NCBI RefSeq assembly: GCF_002078875.1
Contig: NC_034409.1
Coordinates: 62,459,874-62,523,873, forward strand
Reading direction: 5' to 3'
Source: Numida meleagris
Taxonomy: Eukaryota > Chordata > Aves > Galliformes > Numididae
DNA: 64,000 bases
Under the pieces are notes generated by a model. It was not told the origin of the DNA and made no database searches. It was given only the letters and a program-made list of their open reading frames with translations. Numbering within the stretch: the stretch's first letter is position 1; each line of letters starts with the position of its first letter. A program made the position numbers and the translations under genes. Of the stretch, positions 17,261 to 28,800 are shown piece by piece.

Positions 17261-20200
17261 CAGTCCCTCGAACCACCCGTGCAGGGCCGCGCAGAGCCGC
17301 CAGGGGTCCCCACTGCTCCACGCCGGGGCAAAAAGGGGAAACTGGAGCGAGCTCTGGAGGTCGGTTGCAATGGAGAGCTGCTCTCTCTCCCCCTCTCTGG
17401 GAAGTGAGCTGCTGTCCCCACTATTGCAGTTTGGGTTGAGTGCTGTTTTCTTCCTGCGGATCAGCAGGAAATGCCACTCTCACGGTGGGACTGGGGCTGG
17501 CAGCCCCCCGACGTGCAGCACGGGGCCTGGGGTCAGCAGAGCCACGCGGGGTGGGCACCTCATGGCCAGGCTGTGGGGAGCCAGCCGTGTTCCCAGCCAA
17601 GCACGCGCTGCTGCAGAGGCCCCCAAAGAGTGTGTGTGCCCCAGCTCCTGGGGCTGGCAGCAACGCCGTATTTATTTTTACAAGGAAGACAGCCCAACAG
17701 GCTGAAGTGTTTATTTTTAAACCCCCACGAGGGAGTTTGCCAGTGATCGGGCACAGGTCAGGCCTGGCACACGTGGCCAGGCCTGGAGTGGTACGGCTGC
17801 CAAGCTCCACACCCTGCAGTACCCGCTTTGGCTGCTGAGCGCCTGCCCTGCCGGCTGCAGCAGGCCTTAGTCCGCTCATCCTTGTGCCAAATGCTGGCCT
17901 GTGGCTTTCCCTTGGAGCTGAGGCTTTTGTCAGTGCTGCTACCCAGAGCTCTGGCTCTGCATATTATACACGGCCCTGAGGATTCCTTCTAGGCGCACAT
18001 TTGTTGCCAGCTGTATCCCTAGCACCCCTAGTGCCCCAGAGGCGGTCTCTGCCCCTGTCACGCCAGCCCATGGGAGACTCTTTTTCCCCTCTTAGACGTT
18101 TCCCCACCCCCTTCGCTTTCAAGACAAGCACAGCAGTTGGTTGCCCACAGCCTCCTCCTTTGGTTTCTGTGTAAACCCTGCAGCTCTGTTTTCCCCGGGC
18201 TCTCAGCCCTGTCATCACCCCCTTACTGACCTTCTAACACCCCCCTTGGAAGCAGCCCACCTTCCCTTGCTTTTCTTCCCGCAGAGGCCCCGGTGGGCCG
18301 AGCCAGCCCTCCCCCCAGCTTTATCTCCTCTCTCTCCCTGCTGCAGACTGCCTGTGGAATGATGGACAACCAAGAGGTTGAGAAAATACAGTAAAATGCC
18401 TTTCTTATCCCGTAATGACCTAGGGGGAGGACATGGCCTGATAAAAATGACAGGCCAGGAGAATTGAGAGCCAGACCCTTCACCTGCCTGTCCCTCAGCG
18501 GGCAGAAAATACTCTATCCGCTTGCCGTCATTGCAACTGCTGCAAACCTGTAAAGAAAGGAATTAAGCACTTAGCCAATTAAGGCTGCAAGTTTCTGGCC
18601 AAGGAAATGTCCTTCTGCTGCTTAGAAAGAGACTAATTCAGCAATTTGCAGCAGAAAAACCTACTTCAGGCTGAGCAGCCCTGTGCTTTATGGCCAGGCA
18701 GAAGGGTTTGCCTAGCACCTGGCCTCCGTTTGGTCCCACTGTGGTGATGGAGGCCTGCATACAGCCCCACTGGCTCACTTGGGCCTACCTCTATTTTCAA
18801 CCAACTGTTTTACTTCTCTGTTTTTGTTGGCATGATTTTTGACAGCAACTTGTAGTGCTGGATCAGCAATTTTCTGCCAGTGAATGACCAGGAGGTAAAC
18901 ACCTCATTTACTGGAGTGCCCCAAAGGCGATGTGAGCTGCTGTGCCACAAAACAGTGATGGATTTGTGATGGTGTGCTGCTAACAAAGCTCCGTCCACCT
19001 GCCCTTTACACAAATCAAGCCTGAAGAGGCCACAGGGAGCGACTGGTGGGAGAGAGACTGAGCGTAAGGTTTGATATGTGCCTGTGACCACTTGAGGTAG
19101 GTGGTACAGAAAAATCAGAATCTTTTCTGCTCTCCTTCCTTGCTCCTGAGCCCAGATGAACATGGAAGGGGGGTCTTTCTTCCCCATCAGCTCTTGCTTT
19201 GTGCAGTGCAGCCTCCCATCACTCTCGTTGCTGCCTCCAGCCCTGTTCATCCCAGTGCCACCCATGACTCAGGTTCTCTAGCTGGCCCTTTCTTCCCATG
19301 CCCACCATTATTGGGATTGGGGAAAAGAGGCCATGGCTGTACCACATAGTTAGCTGATGCTCCAGGAGGCACTTGTCCACTTTGAAATGAATGGACTGGT
19401 CATAGAGTGCTTACCCTTCTTGTTTTCCTCTGTTAAAATCATGCTAGAAGCGGGTGAAATGACCTGCAATAGTTCCTTTACTTGCTCATGCTGTAGCCAC
19501 CACAGAGATGGTACAAAGCTGTAATAGGAGGAGAGGTGGAACAAGCAGATCGTGTCCATCAGGCGAATCCTCAGAAACCGTGACCCAGAGCTGGATGCCG
19601 CTACAGCATGGAGTGGGGAAGGGGGACTGGGAGGGCAGCCCAGGCTCAGCTCCAACATGTTAGCCCCATAGGTCAGGCTGCCTTTTGCACCACGCTGTGA
19701 GGACATCTCAGTCTCACTCATAATTGTACTCCACTGAGTGACGTGGAACATCCCCCTTGTGCTGCACATTCCAGAAGAAAACTTTGCATGAAATACTGGT
19801 ATCCCCAGCTCTCTTTTTGTTTGTTCATTGCTAAAGAGAGAAGTAGTGGAAATGGGTTCAAAGATTTGAATGAATACTACGTTCAGAAGGAAATGTCCAT
19901 GAGAGCATTACATATGATGTACATTAATTGTGATGAGGGAACTAAGTACTAAGGGTAAGGAAACAGACTGGTAGCAAAACATTTAAAATGTTGTTGTGAA
20001 TGCTAAAAGCCAAGTCCCAACCAAGCCCCATAGCCAAGTTTACTGTAACCCTCAAAGATGTCTGAATATATTCCACTTTCTTAACTGCAGTGGCTCGGCC
20101 TTAAACCCTCCTTTTTTGCACACCTGGAGTTGGAGAGATGGAGATGCAGTCTGGGTCTTCCTACTAGGAGCTTTCTCTGAAATAAGGCATGCTCTAAAAA

Positions 20201-22743
20201 AGAGTTGGTTGCCAGCTGTAAAACAGGGCAGCCCTCCTCCTGTCTAACTCTCTATAGCCCTAAAAGCAGTTACAGCTCATCTTCCAAGGGGACTACTGGG
20301 AGCAGCACCCTGTTCAGAAGGAGATATGGGGAAGGCTATATCGTAGAGTCAGAGGCCTCCATTCAGTTCAGGTTCACATTTAAACATACCTGATCAGGAT
20401 GGGAAAATGTCTGCTGTCTGACCAACCTTCAGATGGACACCTTCAGCAGCAGGAGATCACAAGTCCGAACGTAGGCCTGTAGGGTCAGGTTTCACCCTTC
20501 TGAAGGCTCTGTCTGTAGATCACCTCAGACCTGTACAATTTGAACTCCCCAGTGATTTCTATGCTGTAATCCCAAACAGTGTCACTCACTGGTGGCTCCT
20601 GATATGTGCTATTAGCTTCACCCAGGCAGTAATGAGGCTTGCCAGGGGGAAGAAACTCATGGAAAATACAACATCTTCCTCCCTTCCCATACAGCAAAGC
20701 TTAAATGTTGAGGGGACTCAGAGGGAGTTGGCTTTAGGTCACTGGTGAGCAACCATCCCACCTGTTTGCAACAGCTTTCCTCGGCAGGATTACACATTAG
20801 ACATTTCCCCAGGCTGCAGTTATTATGGGACTGAAAGGAATGCTTGCATCGGGGACTTCAGACTGAGCTCTGCATGCTATACCCATGGAGAAGGAAAAGG
20901 AGGAAAGGTGCTTCTACAGTAGCTCCTCTTCCAGTATAAAGCTCGTCCCATGGACAAATGTACATTGAGGCCCACAGAAGGCTGAACAGCAAACATCAGC
21001 TGTGGGGGAGTAAGAGGAAGGTGTGGGTCATGCGGGCAGAGCTGGAGCTGAAGGCAGCCAGTTGGAAAGGCCCAGCTTTGCCCAGCACAGAGCCCTCCCG
21101 CTCTGCGCGGTGTGTGACTGGCTTCTACTTCTGCTTTCAGTGGCTTGCCTTGCTGGCTTCTGCAATCCAGCTGCCTTCAGTTTGCGGTGAGTTTTTGTTG
21201 GTTTTGCCTTGGATTACTAGACAGAAGCTTGCAGCATGTGAAATGTGGGCCATTTAACATTGAGCACACAAGGGATACATGGGCTGCATAGCTTGATCCA
21301 CTTCTGTAGTGAGTATATTTGTCTCCTGCTAAGGTGTTTTGACCAAGGTTAGTAGAAATAAACACCAACCAGGCAGCTTGGGACAATTAGCAGGATGCTT
21401 AAAGGGAGCCAGTTTGCCCAAGCTGGTCAGATCAGGAAACAACAGTCCACACAAGTCTTGGGCTCTGAGGAGGAGGCACCTTTCAGCAGGAACATTTACA
21501 AGATCTCCCTTGGCTGCTGTAAACCAGGGCAATTGTGCTAATGCCAGAGAGATGCTGGTTGATCCTGGCTTGTGCCTGGGGTGTGTGTACTGAAGGATTT
21601 TGCTGGATTTATTTAGCATCCTGATAAAGACTTTTTTTTTTTAATCTCCCTGACACTAGTTCTTTCCCTGATATTTTTGAGCTTGTTAACCAAGGGAATC
21701 CACTTGTCTAGGCTCAATTTACTGTGTAGCTGCTGTAATACCTTTTAGTGACAGTACTGGTAACTGTAAAGGTCCAAATGAATGCATTGGATATGCACAG
21801 TATGAGATTAGTTCTCACTGAGATGAATATCACCAAGGTGAATGGGCTGAATAAGGCAACAAAGGCCAGTAGTGGAACCCCTTGATATCAAAAGGCACTT
21901 CCTATAAATTCAGAGCCTGTGTTAACACACTGCAAAGCAGGATGAGTATTTAGTCAAACAGAATCTGGAAAGCCAGGTGGGTTTTTTTTCAGGTGAAAAG
22001 TATTTAGCTTCCCTGTGACCAGAGGACAGGAAAGGATTCTGCAAGGAAGAGAAAAGAAAACAACCACGGGCAAATGAGGCACCCCTTTTTTGCCTTCTGA
22101 TCTCTGTGCAACCAAGCTTACACGGTCTGGGAACATTTGTATGGTTCCATCTGCTTGTTTCCAGCCATGGTAGGTCCTGAAATAGCAGACGTCAAACCTA
22201 TGACTGGTTCTTCGACCCAGCAGTGCTATTTTGGCAGCAGGCCCAGGGTTAAACATAACAAGAGTCATTTTCAGTCCTCTCTCTCCCGAAGGTCAGTGGC
22301 CCAAATGGCTGGATGTTTGTCTTAGTTGTTTCTGGACAAGGTCTGCATTTTGTAACGATAAGGCAAAATTCAGAGATCCTCATGTTGGCAATCACCCACT
22401 AAGTCTAATTAGAAGGCAAGTTTTTCCTGAATAAGGATGTCAGGATTTGGTCATCGGCAACTTTTAATTGTTTTGACTATTCTGAGTGGCATATTCTGCT
22501 GGTGTTGTTACAGAGGCTTGCTGCTCCATTTTACCTCTGGCCCTTGACTTCTCCAGGATAGTGCAGCTCATTCCTAGCATTAAGCTCGTCTTAACCACAT
22601 TGCCCCAGGCTGGCTGAGACGAAGAGGTTCCTTCATCTGCTCAAGTCACGTGGAAGAAGCAGGCTGCCTCCCAGCAACAAGCCTGGCTTTCTCTGGCTTG
22701 CCAAATGCCTTCTGAGACGAGGCGGGTCTCCTCCCTTCTAAAG
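17261..22743. other. Intergenic DNA between HDHD5 and ADA2
   Basis: No gene is recognised. It includes the ADA2 3' UTR. Minus-strand polyadenylation-type hexamers occur at 22468-22463 (ATTAAA, about 280 bases past the stop) and 21613-21608 (AATAAA, about 1.1 kb past the stop). Two TTATTTTTA-type MEF2-like sequences occur at about 17672 and 17711. Confidence 0.6.
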
Positions 22744-22846
22744 CTACATCAACAAGCTATCAGCAAGATCAGCCACAAATTGGTCCCATTTTTTCTGCCA
22801 GACCTCTCTGGCCTTGGCTTTCTCATCCGGTAGCATGGCACTGTAT
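22744..22846 (-). CDS. ADA2: ADA2 terminal coding exon
   Basis: 103 bases, acceptor CCTCGCAG|ATACAG, stop TAG at 22746-22744. It encodes [20 protein letters not shown] and [13 protein letters not shown]. It matches the human YSTLLESEK...WKKRWDKFIADV end, with a few extra C-terminal residues. It was found by reading the strand directly. Confidence 0.95.
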
Positions 22847-25800
22847 CTGCGAGGAGTTGAAAAGCCTGTATCAGACAGGAGTCAAGGAGGCAGCTATTCC
22901 AAGATCAGTGACCGCAATGAAAAGGCAGGAAGCAGCAACGGATTAACCCTTTGGGGACATACCTACACTGCTCTGTGTAACACTGTGTCCCAGCCATTTC
23001 AACAGCTACTGAATGCTGCACCATGAGAACACACCAGCTCAACCTCTTTAAGCTCAGGGCTCACCGAGCAGCACCCAGTGCCTCATACAGGACAGACAGC
23101 TCTGCTGCTGCTTTGAGATGTCCCCTGGAGTTGATCCAGATTGGCAGGCAATAGGAATGTTTGTTTTCTTCCTGGCCATGCGGGGATTTGGGACTGGCAT
23201 GGGATTTGGCAAGCGGACAAAATTCTAGGAATGCGGAGAAAGGCCCTGGGCACCATAGTCAAACTATTTTGGGACATTCACAGCTGTCTGGGTAAACAGA
23301 AAAAGTGGTTAAACACAGCCAAACTGCAAGCTGGTAAATTGTTTTCCTGTGTTTCCCCAGTGGGTCATGGCAAATGTCAGAACAAGTCAAATTCAAGAAG
23401 AAATAGGCAAATGGTCCAAGGACATAACGTTTCTCCCCTACCCAGAACCAGGTGCTGGAGGAAACTTTGCAAGGGATGAAAAAAAAGAGAAAAAATGGAG
23501 ACACTGGAACAGAGAAAGGCACGCAAGGGCACGGACGGAGGGGGTCCCAGCGTCCTGCTACTGGAGGAGACACACAGAGGGGGCTTTGGATAAACAGAAG
23601 CTTGGTTCATGTGGCAGAGGAGATTGTGACCAAAACCCAAATGACGTGGGTTTTCAGTGAGCAGGCTGATGTTCCTCAGCATTGCCATGGCTAGATGCGA
23701 GAGGTGAGGAACTTACTTTATGGAGTTGAGCGCAAGTTGTTTCAAGGTCCTCAGGTCAGCATTCATCCCTCCAATGGCCATGAACACCTCATAGAAGTCA
23801 TAGGAGACACCCTTTGCCCCAAAGACAGAGGGATCATCAGGGCTGACGACAACAGGATGCCCTTCAGCCATGAGACTGGCTGCGGGGTGGTTCCGCAGGT
23901 CAGACACTAACAGCAACACCTTGGTGGGAAGACAACACCACATCAGGTTATGGCTGTAGCCACGTTTGCACCCATCACACCGCATACCTGCTATAGCTGC
24001 TTAGGTCAGCAGGCAGACACTGGGGAGGAGCCTGAGGGCTATTCAAAGCATATTAGGTATTGTGCTCTGAATAACTGCAGGAGGAGCCTACTTTTCTCCA
24101 TTGACCGTATGAGGAGATTGGTTTCTTAAATTAATCACCTCAAGTCAAGGCTAGCAGTGTGAATAACATCTGCTTATTTATTATTATTTAAATGTGAGCA
24201 TTTCAGGAGCAGTCTTGGTTACTCCTTTGCCCTGACACTTAGCCTGGGGCACCTGGAGCTGGTGCCAGGGTCCTCTCCCTCAAGGCCCACCCCAGCATCT
24301 CTCTGTCCTGAGCATCCATCCTGCTGTGCCCAGGAGACAGTGTGCATCATGCTAATAATGTGCAGCAAAAGAGTTCCCCTGGCTATGAATTCTACCAAAC
24401 CAAAAGGACTTCCAGTTGCTGTCTCGTCCTCTCACCTTCCAGCCCATCCAGCTTTAAAGAATTTTCTATTATGTCTCTTTAGGCATCTCCCTGGCTCTGG
24501 GCCTCATCTCCACCAGGAGGACTGCCTTTCCAGGCTTCCCTGGATATGATTTTAAATGATTTTGAGCTAACCGGTGGTGCAAGCCATATACTCATGCAGT
24601 GTGCATCTATGTAGCAGACTGTAGTGTAACGTGGTGCAAAGGAAACTGAGCCAACCTTGGTGCAACAAAACATCAGGCTGCCCCCAGCTCCCTTTTGCTC
24701 CTCACTGCTATGGCAGATACCATTTTGATGTCCAAGCCCCCAGACCTAAGCTTTTACCAACATACCTGGTTGGAGATGGGACAGACTTCTACAGGAGTAT
24801 CCCTCTTCAGAGATAAATTTTTGGCTGCTGGGTGTTTAGTGAGGGCAAGTCCATGGCCAATCCGACTGGTATTCAGTAGCAGAGCATCCAGCACATTATT
24901 GTCTACAGAGGTGCCCTGCCAGTCTGAACAGAGACAGGCAAGAATCACTGCAGTGCTACAAGGAAATGCATCTTCTCAAACAGCTAGATGGTTATCTTAA
25001 TACATGTCTTGGTTGCAAGGTGAGGGGATCGCTCATGCTCTGAGTTCCAGCTTTGCATTTTCAGTGAAATGGGAATTCAAATCTGCCTATGGCATTGCCC
25101 AGCATCAAGAGAGCCACTCATCTCACCTGGCTGTGAATGTCCACCGTATTTCTCTTACAGCTAAGCTAATCATGTTGGTCTCTGCTCACAGTCAAGGGAG
25201 AGAAGTAGTTATTTCTAGGGAATGGCTGTGCATTAGGATGAGATGCAGCACACCTTAGAAGCATGGATGTGAAGGGAGCCCAGGGTAACCAGTTGAGATT
25301 TAGACATTTTCTCTGTAGATGTCAACATTTAATAAGTGCAATGAAGTAGTCAGACACAACTGTCATGCACAGTTAGGATAAATAACATCCATATGGACTG
25401 AACAATGTATTGGGACCAGCAGCAGTAGTAGCTCTTGCAGAGTGACTACACATTACACACAGGACAGAGATGCTGACCAACATGAAGCCTACACAGGTAG
25501 TAGAGGCACCATGCAGGAGTGCTACAGCCACAAGCTGGTTGGGGAAAAGCACAGGGAAAACACAGCACACACACCTACCATCTTGATACAGCCAGGCTTA
25601 CTGCTTCTCTCCTTTGCGAGACTTCACCTTCTACCTCCGTAATCAGTAACAGGCCTTGAGTCCTCATGCTTACCTGTCTCTCCAGCGTGGAAGAAGTAAG
25701 GCAGGTTGACCCTCAGGGAATATGGGATGGTCAGGACATCCTTCAGCTCCCATAAAGAATGACCTTCATCCTCATTGCCAACCTGGGGAGGAGAAAGAAA

Positions 25801-28800
25801 AACTGTGTTTTTGAACATGCCCTGGAAGGTGGTGGGTCCTACAGCTGGAAAACACCGCATGGTGCCAACCGCACTGAAAAGTACAGTGCTGTGTTCTGAG
25901 TAGGAGCTATGGGGCTGATTCTTTCAGGGTTTTTTTGTTTGTTTGTTTGTTTTTGTCAATTACTGCCAGCAATATCCTTAGCTAGAGGATTTTTGACTTG
26001 TTTACACTGATTTCAGTACAGCAGGAGAGGATCTGGCTCTGGTATAACACATGCCATATTTACACATAGTTACACTGTATCTCTAGGGGTTAACTCAAAG
26101 CCACAGAGGAAATTCAGTTACCAAGTCAAAGCCTGCCAGGGTGTCTGGGAAGTGGGCTCTGAGTTCCATGGCGGTGATGATGGCTTCTTTAATCTGGGAA
26201 ACATTCAGCATCCTGAAGAGCAAGAGAGAGAAAGCAATGAGCAAGCTCACATCCACAGACCTGCCTTCTTTGGGGTTGTCTGAGCTGTGAACTGGAACCC
26301 TCAGGACTATTTCCAAAATGCAGAGTTGCTCCTGAATCTGACAGCCAGCTTCAGGTCTCCAGAGTAACAGCAGAATAAAATTGATATTATGAAAGGAAAC
26401 CTCTGAATGACCAGGAAATGCCTGGCTAGACAATTCTGTCACTTGAGGTGAGGCATGCTTGGCTAACACTCGCTGGCTTTTCTCTTACACCAAGAAAGGA
26501 ACACTGCAGCACAGAGAGAAAAAGTTGTGGGTTTTTGTTTGTTTGTTTGTTTGTTTTTGCCTCTCCACCATTTTAGTGGGAGTTGGGACAGCAGCTGCAT
26601 TTCAGTAGTTATAAATTCAGCTTTCCCTCAGCCCTGCTGGACCTGCACATCAAAGTGCATTTTCCAGAGGGGCTCTGTCCATTCCCACGCTGGCCAGAAG
26701 CAAGCCAGCTCTGAACTGGAAACCTCACCGTGCTGAGACAAAGTGAGTTAAGTGCCACTGAGAGGTATCCTGTGTTTGCTCAGGATGACCTCACGTGACT
26801 TTGTGGCATCTGGCTGACTTGGAGAACAGCCTTGTGCCTGCCTGTGAGCAGCGGCACGAACATAGCGTACGTAGGCTGCCAGGGAACAGCACTCACAGGG
26901 TCCTCTGAGGACCTCTGCCGTGCCCTGTGCCCATACTCGGGCACTGCCATCCCTGCTCGGCTCCACGGGGATGGTGAGTGCGATCGTGTGAAAGCCTTCC
27001 CCTTGCTCGATCCTGCACGTGGGGACTCGACACAGTTGCTCATCTTGCAGGCACACACCATGGGTTGACCCCCCCTAGTTATTTCACATATATGCAGTCT
27101 TATATAGAGGACTTCTCATTCCCAGGGGAAAACCGCAGGTGTGGCATCGCTAAGCGATGGCAGCATTTCCAGCCCACCCCTCAGAAAGCCCTGTTTGGAT
27201 AGCTCTCGTTTTCTACCTGTGTGCCGTGAAGATAACCTTTGCTCCGAGGAAATCGGGGTGCTCCTGCACAAACCTCCTGCTCACCTCCTGGTACGCTGCC
27301 ACTGACCAGGACTTGTTGTGCCGAGTGCCGTCCAGTTCGTACACCTGTGGGCCAGAAGCACGTGGCAAGCAGGAGTTAGAGGAGAGGTTTTATTACAAGA
27401 AACAAGGAGCAGTCTTCCTCCACAGTATGTGCTACAAGAATCAAGCTTCCCACGCTCAGCCCTCTGTGCTGCTGCCTTGCGCTGCCCACCACTAAGCCCA
27501 GTGCCCCATCACCTCCTGCCATCTCCTTGCCAGCACCCGGGTGGCTGCAGATATCGCAGCGACATTTCCACTGCTGCTGCTCGTGGGAAGCTGAGGCTTT
27601 GCACAGCTGAACTTGCAAACACAGCTGGGGGGCTTTTCTGCAGTGTTTGCTGTTTCGCACTAAATCCCGGCTTTCATTTACTTTACTTCAGTGATCGCTC
27701 CTGGCGGGTTTTGTTGCGAGGCGAGCTCCTGCAGCGCGGGTGCTATTGCCCCAGCATGGCAGAGGGCCCCCAGGCATGCAGCTGCCTCGCTCTCTCCCTC
27801 ACACTCTGCTTAAAGAGCAGGATGGAAAATGTGCCTGGGAAACGGAAACAGCCACTGAGCATGGGGAGCTGCTGCAGCCGCAGTGGGGTCGAGGCACTGG
27901 GGAAGGTGTTGGGCAGCATGGGACTGCTGGATGGCCTGGCTGGCAGCAGGGAGGAAGTCTGACTTGTCACCAGCAGACTTCAGCACTAGCAGCAATGCAA
28001 GGAGCATCTCCTAGCCAGAATTTTAGGTTGCCTGCAGTGGAAGACTATGTTTTGCAGTTGGTATAGTAACCTGCTCAGATAAGTTATTCTGAAATAAGCC
28101 ATAAATTAAAATATTGAAGCTGTTCCAGAATAAGTCTCTGCTCCAGGTGGGAAGGTATTCCAGAACAGGTGATTCTGGCACAGACAGAGCAAAGGTGCAT
28201 CTTCCCAAATGGCAAGATCAGACACAGCTCCAGTCAGATGGTACAAGGCAGTCTGTACTGTTGCCACAGTCAGTATCTTCCTTAACCATTAAGAACAAAG
28301 CATCTCTCGTCTCCAAGCCCTCGAGCATGCAAATCTCCTGCAAAGACCTTTGAATATGACAAAGCTCTTCCAGCATCCTGACAAGGCCAGGTATGCAAAC
28401 ATCCAAAAACTAAATTCAAGCTAGGGCTTGAGAAAAGTTTTGGAGAAATAAAGACTTGAAGGAATACTAGAGAAGCCAAAAAATACATACCGGAGGCAGG
28501 ATAGCTCTTATCTCAACATACTGTATGTTATCCTCATAGAGCTCCAGCAGCCCCTGGTAGAAGTAGGCCTTGAACACAGGTGCATAGCAGATAAGTCCAG
28601 AAGCGATGAGAAAGACTTCTTCAAACCTTTTCCAGATGAAAGCCTGGGAAGGGTAGGCCAGCTCCGGGGCATCCGTCACCAGGGTCAAGTTCCTCAGCAA
28701 GCTGCAGAAAAGGGGAAAGGGAAGAGGAAGAATCAGGAGAGCAAGGAAGTCAGCTGGCTTTCAGCATGCAAAAAGAGGGACTTATTCATCAAAGAGGACC

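Noticed and set aside
16470..17321. 283-codon minus frame as a host gene
   Set aside because: Most of the sequence is CR1 ORF2 reverse-transcriptase remnant.
20485..20697. Minus-strand frame with protein-like text downstream of ADA2
   Set aside because: It has no ATG (opens at TTG) and matches nothing I know. It was first considered as the last ADA2 exon, but the true terminal exon is at 22846-22744 with exact phase and similarity.
27318..27962. 214-codon plus-strand frame in ADA2
   Set aside because: It overlaps the antisense of ADA2 coding exon 4 and an intron; low-complexity Cys/Ser/Leu composition without a recognisable family.
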